Notes: generated from the sequence alone by a model not told the origin. Positions 11,072-22,306 are shown, counted from the stretch's first letter. The stretch is DNA of 64,000 bases from Exiguobacterium chiriqhucha RW-2 (GCF_000416965.1 NZ_ATCL01000014.1:248001-312000), one strand, 5' to 3'. Made by a program: numbers and translations.

Positions 11072-11929
11072 ATGGCATCATTACGTGAGATCCAGATGCG
11101 GATCACCTCGACCCAAAGCACGAAGCAAATCACGAAAGCGATGAACATGGTGTCGGCCTCGAAATTGAACCGCGCTCAAGGGAGCAACGCCAACTTCAAG
11201 CCGTACATGACCAAGTTGCAGGAAGTCATCTCGTCGATTGCCGGCGGTACTTCAGGCGCAACACACCCGATGCTTCAAGTCCGTCCCGTCAAACGGACCG
11301 GCTATATCGTCATCACGTCAGACCGCGGACTTGCTGGTGGATACAACGCCAGCGTCCTTCGTGACGTGTATCGCGAGTTGAAAGCCAAACACGGTTCAAC
11401 AGACGAGTATCGTCTGTACGTGATCGGGAAGGTCGGCGTTCAGTTCTTCAAGGCACGTAACATTCCGGTGTACAGTGCCATGACAGGACTCAACGACCAG
11501 CCATCATTCGTTGAAGTCGCAGAGATCGTCAAACAGACGGTCGGCGCGTTCAGTGAAGGCGAGATTGATGAATTGAAGCTTTGCTACAACTCATTCATCT
11601 CTGTCATCAGCCAAGAAGTGAAGATTGATCGATTGCTTCCGCTTGGGAATATCGAACAGACCGCATCTAATGTGATGTATGAATACGAACCAGAAGAAGA
11701 AACGATCTTAGCAGCGCTTCTCCCGCGTTACGCGGAAGGACTCATCTACGGCGCGCTCCTCGATGCGAAAGTATCGGAGCACGCGGCTCGGATGACGGCG
11801 ATGTCGAACGCGACAGACAACGCGGATGAACTCATCCGTGGACTCAAGCTCAAGTTCAACCGCGCGCGTCAAGCGGCGATCACACAAGAAATCACAGAGA
11901 TTGTCGGAGGTGCGGCTGCGCTTGAATAA
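11072..11929 (+). CDS. atpG: F1Fo ATP synthase subunit gamma
   Basis: 285 residues, the rotor shaft. N-terminal helix [22 protein letters not shown] and the C-terminal helix with [27 protein letters not shown] form the coiled coil within alpha3beta3; [12 protein letters not shown] is the conserved Rossmann-like part. Preceded by AAGGTGG. Confidence 0.97.
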   Translation: MASLREIQMRITSTQSTKQITKAMNMVSASKLNRAQGSNANFKPYMTKLQEVISSIAGGTSGATHPMLQVRPVKRTGYIVITSDRGLAGGYNASVLRDVYRELKAKHGSTDEYRLYVIGKVGVQFFKARNIPVYSAMTGLNDQPSFVEVAEIVKQTVGAFSEGEIDELKLCYNSFISVISQEVKIDRLLPLGNIEQTASNVMYEYEPEEETILAALLPRYAEGLIYGALLDAKVSEHAARMTAMSNATDNADELIRGLKLKFNRARQAAITQEITEIVGGAAALE

Positions 11930-11951
11930 GCGCACGCCCTCTAGATTGTAG

Positions 11952-13382
<1,431 letters not shown>

Positions 13383-13410
13383 GACCTACACGGAAGGGGG
13401 AAACTAGACG

Positions 13411-13821
13411 ATGAATACTCTTCACGTCAACGTCGTCACCCCGGATGGTGCAGCCTATGAGGGCGAGGCACGGATGGTCGTCGCCAAATCGGTGACCGGT
13501 GAACTCGGTATCTTACCGAAACACATCCCGATGGTGACACCGCTCGATATCTCAGTTCTCAAACTGCGCCACGAAGATGGTGGACGCACGCTGATCGCAC
13601 TCAGCGGCGGTTTCATGGAAGTTCGTCCCGACACGGTGACGATCTTAGCTGAAACAGCCGAAATGGCGGATAAAATCGACTACGACCGCGCTTCTGCGGC
13701 GAAAGTTCGTGCCGAGCGTCGTCTTCAAGACACGAAACTCTCGGACCTCGAATTCCGTCGTGCGGAGCTCGCGCTCAAAAAAGCGATTAACCGTTTGAGC
13801 ATTCGCGATATCAAAGAATAA
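13411..13821 (+). CDS. atpC: F1Fo ATP synthase subunit epsilon
   Basis: 136 residues: N-terminal beta sandwich ([36 protein letters not shown]) and a two-helix C-terminus (about 90-136) able to brake the rotor. Last gene of the operon, followed by a strong terminator. Confidence 0.96.
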   Translation: MNTLHVNVVTPDGAAYEGEARMVVAKSVTGELGILPKHIPMVTPLDISVLKLRHEDGGRTLIALSGGFMEVRPDTVTILAETAEMADKIDYDRASAAKVRAERRLQDTKLSDLEFRRAELALKKAINRLSIRDIKE

Positions 13822-13826
13822 CCGAC

Positions 13827-13858
13827 ATCTCTCCTGCAGCCGCAGGGGAGATTTTTTT
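13827..13858 (+). terminator. Terminator of the atp operon
   Basis: Arms ATCTCTCCTGC and GCAGGGGAGAT (one G-U pair), 4-nt loop, seven T. Confidence 0.9.
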
Positions 13859-13994
13859 GTGGATGGACCGAATGAATCACGTTCCTTCTATATATATAGG
13901 TCCAAAGCATCAAAAGTTTTACGCCCAAATAGTGGAAGACAGACATCTCTTATCCGATAATATAGGTGGGAACTACGGTAAAGGAGACAATGGG

Positions 13995-15191
13995 ATGAAA
14001 GTTTATGTTGCGCGCCAACCGATCTTTGATCAAAAATTACGCGTCTGTGGCTATGAACTGTTATATCGCCGCAGCGAGAAAAATATATTTGAACATGTCG
14101 ATGACGCACTTGCGACCGCCGACGTGATTCATAACGCCTATCTCGTGTTCAACTTCCGGGAGTTGACGGAAGGGACGAGGGCGTTCATCAACTTTCCGCA
14201 AAATTTGATTGAGAGCGAGGTCCCGGCTTTGTTGCCGCGGCAGACGCTCGTCGTCGAGGTACTCGAACACGTCGAACCGACGGAGAAAGTCTTGGCGGCG
14301 TTACGTTCGTTACGTCGGAAAGGCTATACGATCGCCCTCGACGACTTCGTGTTCGAAGAGAAGTATCGACCGCTCATCGGCCTTGCCGATATCATCAAAA
14401 TCGACTACCAGGCGACACCGATCGACCAACAGAAACGGCTCATCGACGCCCTCGGTCATCGCGTCGAATTTCTAGCGGAGAAAATCGAGACACCGTTCGA
14501 ATATGAGATTGCCAAGAAGCTCGGCTATCACATGTTTCAAGGCTATTTCTTCAGTCGGCCGACGGTCGTCCACGGCGCCGAGGTCCATCCGCTCCGGCAT
14601 ACGCTCGTCGAAGTGCTGAAGGAACTTGATAAGCCGGAACCGGACTTTCGGCGGATTGCGAGTCAAATCGAACGAAGCGTCGACTTGTCGTATAAGATGT
14701 TGCGCTCGGTCAACACGGTGTATCAAAAGGGACGTCACACGATTCAATCGATTGAACAGGCCGTCGCGCGCATCGGGCTCGATGAGATGCGGCGTTGGTC
14801 CTACTTGATGTTGTTGCGTGAGTTGCAGACGTCCGAATCGAAAGAATTGATTAAACAGAGTGTCATCCGCGGCAAGATGATGGAACTGATCGCGGCCGAG
14901 ACGCTGCCGCACGTGACGGCGTTCGACGCGTTCATCACGGGTATCTTCTCGTCGCTTGACGTCATCTTGGACGAGACGATGCATACGCTCGTCTCGGAGC
15001 TTCCGGTCGAACCGGTCGTCAAAGCGGCGCTTCTCGGGGAAGACAACGAGTTGCGCGGTTTGCTCGATACGGTGCTCGCCTATGAGCAGTTGACGGTGGA
15101 CGTCGATGAGACGATGCCGGACTTGTCTCGTTACTACGTCGAAGCCATCCGTTGGAGCCAAACTTATGATGCTGAAGTGAATAATGTTTGA
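13995..15191 (+). CDS. EAL-HDOD signalling protein (YuxH type)
   Basis: 398 residues from MKVYVARQPIFDQKL behind AAAGGAGA; upstream open codons lack an RBS. N-terminal EAL-like domain keeps the fold (YVARQPIFDQ, GYELLYR, IALDDFVF, IIKIDY, LAEKIET) but the key motif is ELL rather than EAL and most metal ligands look absent, so hydrolysis of c-di-GMP is doubtful. C-terminal HDOD domain (about 200-398) with RRIASQIERSVDLSYKMLR and IEQAVARIGLDEMRRW. Such proteins are likely regulatory scaffolds in motility or c-di-GMP signalling. Single-gene unit with its own terminator. Confidence 0.85.
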   Translation: MKVYVARQPIFDQKLRVCGYELLYRRSEKNIFEHVDDALATADVIHNAYLVFNFRELTEGTRAFINFPQNLIESEVPALLPRQTLVVEVLEHVEPTEKVLAALRSLRRKGYTIALDDFVFEEKYRPLIGLADIIKIDYQATPIDQQKRLIDALGHRVEFLAEKIETPFEYEIAKKLGYHMFQGYFFSRPTVVHGAEVHPLRHTLVEVLKELDKPEPDFRRIASQIERSVDLSYKMLRSVNTVYQKGRHTIQSIEQAVARIGLDEMRRWSYLMLLRELQTSESKELIKQSVIRGKMMELIAAETLPHVTAFDAFITGIFSSLDVILDETMHTLVSELPVEPVVKAALLGEDNELRGLLDTVLAYEQLTVDVDETMPDLSRYYVEAIRWSQTYDAEVNNV

Positions 15192-15198
15192 AATGTTG

Positions 15199-15251
15199 AA
15201 GGGACGTCAATTACTGTACTAAGGCCATGCGCCGGTTGACGTTCCTTTTTT
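15199..15251 (+). terminator. Terminator after the EAL-HDOD gene
   Basis: Arms AAGGGACGTCAA and TTGACGTTCCTT around a 24-nt loop, followed by TTTTT. Confidence 0.75.
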
Positions 15252-15390
15252 GTATGCGGTTTATGGAGAGAAAGCGAGTTGATCGGATGAACCCATTCAA
15301 CCACTCACTTGAACGCTAAGTCTTTTTTTCTCTGACGCGTCATGCTATGATTAAAAATGGTACGAATTTTTGAAAAGAGGGGAATCGTCG

Positions 15391-15609
15391 ATGCTGAACA
15401 CCGTATTATCGCTCGTCATCTACGTCGTAGCGATCTACGTCGCTTGGTGGGCGCTCATGCCGGTCAAATGGGACCGCTTGCTCAATCAAGTGAGGAGTCC
15501 GCAAGCTGCTGTCTTGCGCGTCCTCGTGGCCGTCGTCTTCGGTTCACTGATCGCCCAGTTCTTTTTGGAGTATATCCGATTGGCTCAGGCACTCGCACCA
15601 TTACAGTAG
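15391..15609 (+). CDS. DUF1146 small membrane protein (YwzB type)
   Basis: 72 residues, two hydrophobic segments (about 3-25 and 42-63) flanking a positively charged loop (KWDRLLNQVRSPQ). Start MLNTVL chosen because AAGAGGGGA lies 7 nt upstream. DUF1146 genes sit between atpC and murA in many Bacilli; function unknown. Confidence 0.75.
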   Translation: MLNTVLSLVIYVVAIYVAWWALMPVKWDRLLNQVRSPQAAVLRVLVAVVFGSLIAQFFLEYIRLAQALAPLQ

Positions 15610-15855
15610 GCAGGGAAATGATTACTAAACTGTAATCCTGCTGTAACGTATCGTATATGTTTATCGTGATAGGATAAATTCGTCTGACATGACGAAATTT
15701 TTCATCAGAATTTTATGGTTGCTTTTATTATTATTTTTCTCTCTGATGAAGCGTCACGTAATACAAACCATCATAGTAATCGACACAACCACATCCGGTA
15801 ACGGATATCGACGTATAAAACAAAAAATCAACGAAGTTGGAGGACAAAGAGAGAT
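15610..15855 (+). other. murA leader region with two inverted repeats
   Basis: 246 nt without a gene. A weak terminator TTCGTC/GACGAA plus ATTTTT is at 15679-15700, probably ending the DUF1146 message. Directly after it, TTCATCAGA (15701-15709) and TCTGATGAA (15742-15750) are perfect 9-bp inverted arms separated by 32 nt of very U-rich sequence. No clear promoter was found between them and murA. Confidence 0.45.
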
Positions 15856-17157
15856 ATGAAGGATTTGATTGTAGTCCGTGGAGGACGTAAATTGTCAGGT
15901 ACTGTGCGTGTTGAAGGAGCTAAAAACGCCGTACTCAAAACATTGGTTGCCACTCTATTAGCAGGTGAAGGAAAATCGGTACTTCAAAACGTGCCACGCC
16001 TCGCTGATGTGTACACGATTAACAAAGTGCTTCGCCACCTCGGTGCAGAGGTTTCATTTGACGAAGCGAGTAATGAAGTCACTGTCGATGCGTCGGGCAC
16101 AATCAAAGACGAGGCGCCACTCGAGTACGTACGTAAGATGCGTGCTTCAATCCTCGTCATGGGTCCTCTTCTCGCTCGCCTTGGCCACGCACGTGTTGCG
16201 ATGCCGGGCGGATGCTCGATCGGCTCACGTCCGATTGACCTCCACTTAAAAGGCTTCGAGGCGATGGGTGCGAAGACGGTCATTGGCAACGGTTTCGTTG
16301 AAGCTTCAGTTGACGGTCGCTTGAAAGGTGCGAAGATCTACTTGGACTTCCCATCTGTCGGCGCGACAGAGAACATCATGATGGCTGCCGTCCTCGCAGA
16401 AGGCACGACGATCATCGAGAACGTCGCCAAAGAGCCTGAAATCGTTGACCTCGCCAACTTCTTGAACGGTATGGGCGCACACGTGCGCGGTGCCGGTACA
16501 GAAACGATTCGCATCGAAGGTGTCGATAAGCTTCATGGCGCTGAGCATTCAATCATTCCTGACCGCATCGAAGCCGGTACGTTCCTCGTCGCAGGAGCCA
16601 TCACAGGCGGCGACATCGAAGTCATCGGCGCTGAGCGCGAGCACCTTCGTCCGCTCATCTCGAAGATGGAAGAAATGGGCGTCAAGTTCGAGGATACAGC
16701 AGAAGGCATGCGTGTCATCGCACCGGATGAGTTAAAGCCGGTCGACGTGAAGACGATGCCACACCCTGGTTTCCCGACAGACATCCAAGCCCAAATGATG
16801 GCGCTCGTCTTGAAAGCAGGCGGCACATCGGTCATCACCGAAACAGTGTTTGAGAATCGCTTCATGCACGTGGAAGAGTTCCGCCGCATGAACGCAGACA
16901 TCAAAATCGAAGGCCGTTCGGCCATCATCAAAGGTGGCGTTCGCCTCCAAGGTGCTGAAGTCGTATCGACTGACCTTCGTGCCGGTGCTGCTCTCGTCCT
17001 CGCTGGACTCATCGCGGACGAAGAGACACGCGTGGGCGATCTCTACCACATCGACCGTGGCTACGTTGACTTCCACAAGAAATTGCAAGCTCTCGGTGCT
17101 GACATCGAGCGCATCCAAGGGAACGTCGAAGTTGCCGAAGAGATGGTTAAGAACTAA
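15856..17157 (+). CDS. murA: UDP-N-acetylglucosamine 1-carboxyvinyltransferase
   Basis: 433 residues, usual length. Transfers enolpyruvate from PEP to UDP-GlcNAc, the first committed step of peptidoglycan synthesis, in the cytosol. Catalytic cysteine C120 is in [13 protein letters not shown], so the enzyme is of the fosfomycin-sensitive type. N-terminal [20 protein letters not shown] and [14 protein letters not shown] are family signatures. RBS GGAGGACAAAG. Its place next to the atp operon and mbl corresponds to Bacillus murAA. Confidence 0.96.
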   Translation: MKDLIVVRGGRKLSGTVRVEGAKNAVLKTLVATLLAGEGKSVLQNVPRLADVYTINKVLRHLGAEVSFDEASNEVTVDASGTIKDEAPLEYVRKMRASILVMGPLLARLGHARVAMPGGCSIGSRPIDLHLKGFEAMGAKTVIGNGFVEASVDGRLKGAKIYLDFPSVGATENIMMAAVLAEGTTIIENVAKEPEIVDLANFLNGMGAHVRGAGTETIRIEGVDKLHGAEHSIIPDRIEAGTFLVAGAITGGDIEVIGAEREHLRPLISKMEEMGVKFEDTAEGMRVIAPDELKPVDVKTMPHPGFPTDIQAQMMALVLKAGGTSVITETVFENRFMHVEEFRRMNADIKIEGRSAIIKGGVRLQGAEVVSTDLRAGAALVLAGLIADEETRVGDLYHIDRGYVDFHKKLQALGADIERIQGNVEVAEEMVKN

Positions 17158-17172
17158 TTAATAGACTCATAG

Positions 17173-17201
17173 GAGCGAGGAGAGACTCTTCTCGCTCTTT
17201 T
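17173..17201 (+). terminator. Terminator after murA
   Basis: GAGCGAG...CTCGCTC with further pairing of the inner AGA/TCT, followed by TTTTC. Modest T-run, so read-through into mbl is likely. Confidence 0.6.
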
Positions 17202-17234
17202 CAATGAAGTAATGAACGGAGGAACCTACACACC

Positions 17235-18221
17235 ATGTTTTCAAAAGATATCGGGATTGATTTAGGAACAGCAAACGTCGTCATCCACGTCAAAGGTCGA
17301 GGCATCGTCCTCGACGAGCCATCGGTCGTTGCCATTAAGCGTTCGACAGGGAAAGTACTCGCTGTCGGGACAGAAGCGTATCAGATGGTCGGACGTACAC
17401 CTGGTGACATCGTCGCCATCCGTCCACTCCGTGACGGCGTCATCGCCGACTTCGCGACAACCGAAGAGATGCTTCGTCACTTCGTCGAGAAGATTCAAGT
17501 CCGCGGTTTCTTTGGCGGCATCCGCATGCTCATCTGTACGCCGGCGAACGTGACACCGGTCGAAGCAAAAGCCATCCGTGAGGCGGCCGAGAAGGCCGGC
17601 GCGAAAGAGGTCTTCCTCGCCGTAGAACCGAAAGCGGCAGCCGTCGGTTCGGGCATGGACATCTGGAAGCCGGTCGGTCATATGATCGTCGACATCGGTG
17701 GCGGGACGACAGACGTTGCCATCCTCTCGATGGGCGATATCGTCTGCGGCGAAACGATTAAAATCGCCGGGGACCGGTTCGATACGGACATCCTCCGCGC
17801 CATCAAAGACAAGCATAAGCTCGTCATCGGTGAGCGGACGGCCGAGCAAATCAAGAAAGAGATTGCGACGGTCTTCCCAGGCGGACGTAACGAGACGATG
17901 GATATCCGAGGTCGTGACATGGTGCGTGGGCTTCCGCGTACGGTAACCATCACGTCGGAAGAACTCCGTGAAGCGATGGCCGAATCGGCAAATGAGATCG
18001 TCGAAGCAACGAAGCGCGTCCTCGAACAGACGCCTCCGGAACTTGCGGCCGATATCATCGACCGCGGCATCATCATGACAGGTGGCGGCTCGCTCCTCCA
18101 CGGGATCGACCAGCTCGTCGCCGAGCGTGTCGGATTGCCGGTCATGATTGCCGAAGAGCCGACGCTCAGCGTCGCGCACGGCACGGGCATCATGCTCGAG
18201 CACTTGGATCGTTTGAAGTAA
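17235..18221 (+). CDS. mbl: MreB-like actin, Mbl
   Basis: 328 residues, actin-fold cell-shape protein that guides lateral wall synthesis from the inner membrane face. Phosphate-1 motif DIGIDLGTANVVIHVKG, phosphate-2 VDIGGGTTDVAILS, adenosine motif IIMTGGGSLLHGID. Closer to Mbl than MreB by its start MFSKDIGIDLGTANV and its position downstream of murA and upstream of flhO-flhP. Bacillus has spoIIID just before it; here none is present. Confidence 0.9.
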   Translation: MFSKDIGIDLGTANVVIHVKGRGIVLDEPSVVAIKRSTGKVLAVGTEAYQMVGRTPGDIVAIRPLRDGVIADFATTEEMLRHFVEKIQVRGFFGGIRMLICTPANVTPVEAKAIREAAEKAGAKEVFLAVEPKAAAVGSGMDIWKPVGHMIVDIGGGTTDVAILSMGDIVCGETIKIAGDRFDTDILRAIKDKHKLVIGERTAEQIKKEIATVFPGGRNETMDIRGRDMVRGLPRTVTITSEELREAMAESANEIVEATKRVLEQTPPELAADIIDRGIIMTGGGSLLHGIDQLVAERVGLPVMIAEEPTLSVAHGTGIMLEHLDRLK

Positions 18222-18233
18222 GATCATCTAAAG

Positions 18234-18263
18234 GCACGGCGTCAGTAGACGTCGTGCTTTTTT
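18234..18263 (+). terminator. Terminator after mbl
   Basis: GCACGGCGTC / GACGTCGTGC, 4-nt loop, six T. Confidence 0.85.
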
Positions 18264-18322
18264 GCGTTCAACACTGTCCGAATTTCCTGGAAATGGATAG
18301 ACTAAGGGAGGGAGGGCTACAG

Positions 18323-18757
18323 ATGAATCCATTGATTGAGCGATTGACGGCGAAAGGAGTCGAGGTCACGGAGGTTGAAGACCGAGGTGAGGAAGCGCGT
18401 CAGACATGGGTGGCGCACTTCATCCGACCGGAACAGCGGACACGGCTTTCCCCTTATCTATGGGAGGATATTGGGGCAGAAACTGACGGCTGTCTCGTCG
18501 GAACGGCTGCTGAGCATGCGTTCGAACGGGCCGGGAAGTGGAAAGCGATGCTCTTTTTTCAACACTCGAACGATGTGCTCGAGCTCGATTTGACGCAAGC
18601 GCAACCACTTGCCAGGAAAGAGTTGATTGTCGAAACCATGGACTATGCGGACATCTATATCGTCGACCCGGCTTACACGTGGACGTATGTCATCCCGCAC
18701 GAAGCGGACTGGGGGCCGTATTTTTTCACCAAATTAAGGACTAAAGGGGATCATTAA
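18323..18757 (+). CDS. Small cytoplasmic protein, DUF4275-like
   Basis: 144 residues from MNPLIERL, with GGAGGG upstream. No signal peptide or membrane segment. Aromatic-rich second half (MLFFQHSND, ADIYIVDPAYTWTYVIPHEADWGPYF) resembles DUF4275-type proteins of Bacilli, from memory. No known function. The next gene starts right after its stop codon, so the two are probably translated together. Confidence 0.5.
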   Translation: MNPLIERLTAKGVEVTEVEDRGEEARQTWVAHFIRPEQRTRLSPYLWEDIGAETDGCLVGTAAEHAFERAGKWKAMLFFQHSNDVLELDLTQAQPLARKELIVETMDYADIYIVDPAYTWTYVIPHEADWGPYFFTKLRTKGDH

Positions 18758-19519
18758 ATGACACGACCACTCACACTCATTACCGGCGTCAGCCGGACGC
18801 AAGGCATCGGGGCAGCCATCGCGCGAAAACTCGCTACGTCAGGCCATGACTTGTATCTCACGCATTGGAGCCCGTTTGACGGCACGGAAGGCGTCGGAGC
18901 GGAACCGGACTTCATCGACGGCTTCGTCGACGAATTACGGGCATCAGGGGCCCGTGTCGCACACGAAGCGTATGATTTGGCGTCTGGAGACGCAGAAGGG
19001 CTACTCAACCGCGTCGAAGCGGCGCTCGGTACTCCGAGCCGTCTCATCAACAACGCGACGTATGAACGGCACGTGAGTGTCGATACGTTCACGACCGAGA
19101 CACTTCGCCGGCATTATCTCGTCAACAATGAAGGGACGCTCGGTCTGACGTTCGCCTTCATCGAGCGATACAAACAGGCTGGGCATACGGACGGACGCAT
19201 CCTGTTCATGGTGTCCGGGGGAGCGGATGCATCCAATTTGGCCTATATCGCCACGAAAGGCATGTTGATCGCCATCACGCCGGCACTGGCCAATGGGGCA
19301 GGTCAGTATGGAATCTCCGTGAACGCGCTCGACCCGGGCCCGACCGATTCGGGTTGGATTGATGACGCGCTTCGTCAACAACTCGTACCGCTATTCCCAC
19401 ATGGACGTGTCGGGACACCCGAGGACACGGCCCGCTATATCGCGTTCCTCATGGGGCCGGACGGGGCGTGGGTCAATGGCCAACATCTTCACGTCGACGG
19501 TGGCTTCGTCGGACGATAA
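18758..19519 (+). CDS. Short-chain dehydrogenase/reductase
   Basis: 253 residues, classical SDR. Cofactor loop TGVSRTQGIGAAIA, NNAT motif (INNATYERH), catalytic Ser in ILFMVSGGA, Tyr-Lys in AYIATKG, and the C-terminal VNGQHLHVDGG typical of 3-ketoacyl-ACP-reductase-like members. The insert SRTQGIG in the glycine loop sets it in the YvrD-like group. Substrate unknown. RBS AAAGGGG inside the previous gene's end. Confidence 0.8.
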   Translation: MTRPLTLITGVSRTQGIGAAIARKLATSGHDLYLTHWSPFDGTEGVGAEPDFIDGFVDELRASGARVAHEAYDLASGDAEGLLNRVEAALGTPSRLINNATYERHVSVDTFTTETLRRHYLVNNEGTLGLTFAFIERYKQAGHTDGRILFMVSGGADASNLAYIATKGMLIAITPALANGAGQYGISVNALDPGPTDSGWIDDALRQQLVPLFPHGRVGTPEDTARYIAFLMGPDGAWVNGQHLHVDGGFVGR

Positions 19520-19556
19520 AAAGAGCTTCTCCTAATTGAAGGGAGAAGCTCTTTTT
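19518..19556. terminator. Bidirectional terminator
   Basis: 15-bp perfect arms AAAAAGAGCTTCTCC / GGAGAAGCTCTTTTT; serves the SDR gene on the plus strand and the response regulator on the minus strand. Confidence 0.9.
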
Positions 19557-20334
19557 AATGCCACGTATAGTCTTTGTCGACAAAGAGACGGGCGTTTAAA
19601 TCAGTTTGTGGGAACGGCTTGCGCTTTGCGTCCAGCCAATCATGGTAATCGCATATACAGACGTCGTCCAAATGGAGCGAATAGCCGTTATTGATTGTCT
19701 GAACAGAGATGCTCAAATCATACTCGGCGAGCGTCTTCTTCAACCGGTAGACGAGGTTATAGACGTTATGGAGCGCCCGCTGCGGCTCGTCGATATCTGG
19801 ATAAAGCGTCTCGGCGATCAGCCATTTGTTGACGACTTTATCGCGGTGGAAAATCAAGTAGGCGAACAGCTCCTCCGTCTTTTGTGTCGGCCATTTGACG
19901 AGGTCGCCGTCTTGCGTCTTGACCGAGAAGTGGTCGAGACATTGAATCGTACACGTCCTGTGATGCTCGGTTGATAGCGTCTCCGTGTATCGCTTCGAGA
20001 CGCGCGGGATCAGGTCGTGAATCATCTGTTCGGTGATCGGCTTGAGCAGATAGTGCGTCGCTTGCAAGTTGAACGCATCGACCGCGTATTGGCTGTGCGC
20101 CGTCGTGAAAACAACTTGTGTCGTCTCGGGAAGGCGCTTGGCGAAATCGAGACCGTTCATCTGGGGCATTTCGATATCGAGAAACACGAGGTCGACTTCC
20201 TGGTTTGCTAAAAATTCAAGTGCTTGGAACGGATCGTGGAACGACCCCATCCATTTCAAGTTTGGTTCAGCTTGGATGAGGCGTTCCATCATCCTTAAAA
20301 TATGGTGCTCGTCTTCAATCAAAATCGTGCGCAT
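19555..20334 (-). CDS. Response regulator with SARP-type DNA-binding domain
   Basis: 259 residues. Receiver domain with acidic pair E7-D8 and phospho-acceptor Asp in LVFLDIEMP, T in FTTAHS, K in LLKPIT. The C-terminal part (about 130-230) is not LytTR: CLDHFSVKTQDGDLVKWPTQKTEELFAYL...WLIAETLYPD is the winged-helix form of SARP/COG3947-type response regulators. It overlaps the partner kinase gene by 20 nt. Target genes unknown; no repeat-type operator was identified nearby. Confidence 0.8.
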   Translation of the reverse strand: MRTILIEDEHHILRMMERLIQAEPNLKWMGSFHDPFQALEFLANQEVDLVFLDIEMPQMNGLDFAKRLPETTQVVFTTAHSQYAVDAFNLQATHYLLKPITEQMIHDLIPRVSKRYTETLSTEHHRTCTIQCLDHFSVKTQDGDLVKWPTQKTEELFAYLIFHRDKVVNKWLIAETLYPDIDEPQRALHNVYNLVYRLKKTLAEYDLSISVQTINNGYSLHLDDVCICDYHDWLDAKRKPFPQTDLNARLFVDKDYTWH

Positions 20335-22132
20335 GTTGCTCGTTCATCCTCTCTCGTTTTGGGAGTCGGATATGCACATGCGTCCCGACCCCTGGTTCAG
20401 AATTTAATTTAAATGTGGCACCAGGCAAGAAGTCGATTCGATTCTTGACGTTCGAGATACCAATTCCAGTCGATTGTCTCAAGTGCGGACTCGGGTTGAA
20501 CCCGATACCGTTGTCGGCAATCCGGATATCGATTGCATCATCTGAGGACTGGATCGACAACATGAGCCGTTTGATACCTGGTTGCTTCATCAACCCATGC
20601 TGGACCGCGTTCTCGACGAGCGGTTGCAATAACAGCGGTGGAATCGAGGCATTGAGGACGGATTCGTCGATATCTTTCGTGATAGTGAACGCATCATTGA
20701 AGCGAGTCTGCTCAATCATCAAATACGAGTCGATGACGTCGAGTTCTTGCTTGAGCGAGATATCGTTCTCGGTGCGCCCGTTCTCGAAGATGAAGCGGAC
20801 ATATGTGCTCAAATGACTGAGCAAACGCGCCGCCTCGGTCGGTGCCGTGTAACAGAGGGCGATGACGTTACCGAACGTGTTATACAAGAAGTGCGGTTTG
20901 ATTTGCGCATTGAAGAATGAAATCTCACTTTGGTTGGCGAACGTCTGCACCTCACGCTTTTGCCGTTTATCCGTCGATAAGTGAATCGGGAGCAACGTGA
21001 ACATGAGTAGGAAGTAAATGAGTGACATGACGCTCGTATACAGTTCTTGATTCGGGTGGTCAATCAGAACGTTAATCAACTGTCCGATATAGCCGATGAT
21101 GAGCGAGATCGTGAATACGAGAAATTCGAACGGATAGCCGTCGTCTTTTCGTTCGAACAGCCAATTGATGTTCAGTCCGGTCCAGAAGAATGTGATGAAC
21201 AGGACATACACCCAAGGAAATTGGTCGAATATCGCGTGTGCACCTTCAGGCAACACCAAGGCGATGAGGCTGAACGCATAGAGCGGGTAGGACGCATACT
21301 TCAAAAAGTGTCGAAACGGGACGCGTTCGAGACGTAACGCAAAGTTGATTAACATCGCGACGCTCAGTAATGCTGTAATCAAATTTAATTTATGGGCTAA
21401 AACGTAAGACATCATAGGGACGATTTCGAATACGATCATTTGATCACTCGTCATAAGCGAGACGCTGACGAGGAAAAAGAAAGCAGCTCCATATAGATAG
21501 AGTGATTCTTTGCGATGGAACAGCCAAACGATCGCATAGAAAGAAAAAATGAGGAGCGAGATGAGGATGATCACGAACTCATAACTGAAGTATTGATTAT
21601 GATAGGTCATCATATTGCTCGTTGGACCGATGAGCAGGCTATCGGAAATACCAGTCGAGAGCTCATTTGTCTCAGCCGTTTGAATCGTCAAACGAAACGT
21701 CGGCGTCTGCGTATCTAACAGAACGAGATAGGCATGCCTACGGTCTTGATCTGTCGATGCGTAGACGGGCGAGACAGCTTCTCCATCAATGAGGAGGTTG
21801 ACATGTGGGTGGTTACGCGGGACACGCAAAGCGTATTGTCCCGAGGGCAGTGAGATGTCGGTTTCATAAGTCGCCGTCTTGTGCGGCGTTACATGCGGGA
21901 GTTGTCGATACGATTCGCGGTCGACTCGTTCGAGCAGGCTCGATTGAAAGCGCCACGTCCCATCGAGACGCATGAGTTGGTCGGTCACACGAGAATCGGT
22001 CAAATCGGCCGTTCCTTGTGTGACGGTGACTGAGTCGTCGATTGTCTGTCCACGCGTCAAGGCGAAGCCGCCAGCGAGCGCGAAGATGATAATCAATACG
22101 ACCAGTCCAATCGATTTAGGGGTCATCTGCAT
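20315..22132 (-). CDS. 7TMR-DISM sensor histidine kinase (LytS/YesM-type catalytic part)
   Basis: 605 residues. N-terminal anchor, then an extracellular beta-rich domain (about 30-180) with the LDGTWRFQ and ISLPSGQYALRVP pattern of 7TMR-DISM sensors, seven membrane segments (about 185-385), and a His_kinase/HATPase pair: phospho-acceptor His in NAQIKPHFLYNTFGN, N-box LVENAVQHG, G-box GIGISNVKNR. Ligand unknown; this sensor fold often binds carbohydrates. Two ATGs compete (22132 and 22126); AAGGG is better spaced for the second. Operon with the SARP-type regulator. Confidence 0.85.
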   Translation of the reverse strand: MQMTPKSIGLVVLIIIFALAGGFALTRGQTIDDSVTVTQGTADLTDSRVTDQLMRLDGTWRFQSSLLERVDRESYRQLPHVTPHKTATYETDISLPSGQYALRVPRNHPHVNLLIDGEAVSPVYASTDQDRRHAYLVLLDTQTPTFRLTIQTAETNELSTGISDSLLIGPTSNMMTYHNQYFSYEFVIILISLLIFSFYAIVWLFHRKESLYLYGAAFFFLVSVSLMTSDQMIVFEIVPMMSYVLAHKLNLITALLSVAMLINFALRLERVPFRHFLKYASYPLYAFSLIALVLPEGAHAIFDQFPWVYVLFITFFWTGLNINWLFERKDDGYPFEFLVFTISLIIGYIGQLINVLIDHPNQELYTSVMSLIYFLLMFTLLPIHLSTDKRQKREVQTFANQSEISFFNAQIKPHFLYNTFGNVIALCYTAPTEAARLLSHLSTYVRFIFENGRTENDISLKQELDVIDSYLMIEQTRFNDAFTITKDIDESVLNASIPPLLLQPLVENAVQHGLMKQPGIKRLMLSIQSSDDAIDIRIADNGIGFNPSPHLRQSTGIGISNVKNRIDFLPGATFKLNSEPGVGTHVHIRLPKRERMNEQHAHDFD

Positions 22133-22306
22133 ATTCCCTTCGTGATTTGTGAGTTTCTTGTGAGAAACGAACGATATACTGAAACTAATCGTTCACGTAT
22201 AAAGTGACGAATGTTTTCTTATCGTACACGAAACTGACTTTTTTGAATAGCCGAACATACGAAACTACCCAATCCGATTAATCATCAATATGAAAGAAGG
22301 CTATAT

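Noticed and set aside
14472-15161. 229-codon minus-strand frame opposite the EAL-HDOD gene
   Set aside because: Shadow frame without RBS or domain.
17262-18227. 321-codon open frame on the minus strand opposite mbl
   Set aside because: Exactly mirrors the conserved mbl frame, arises from its codon bias, has no RBS and no recognisable domain.
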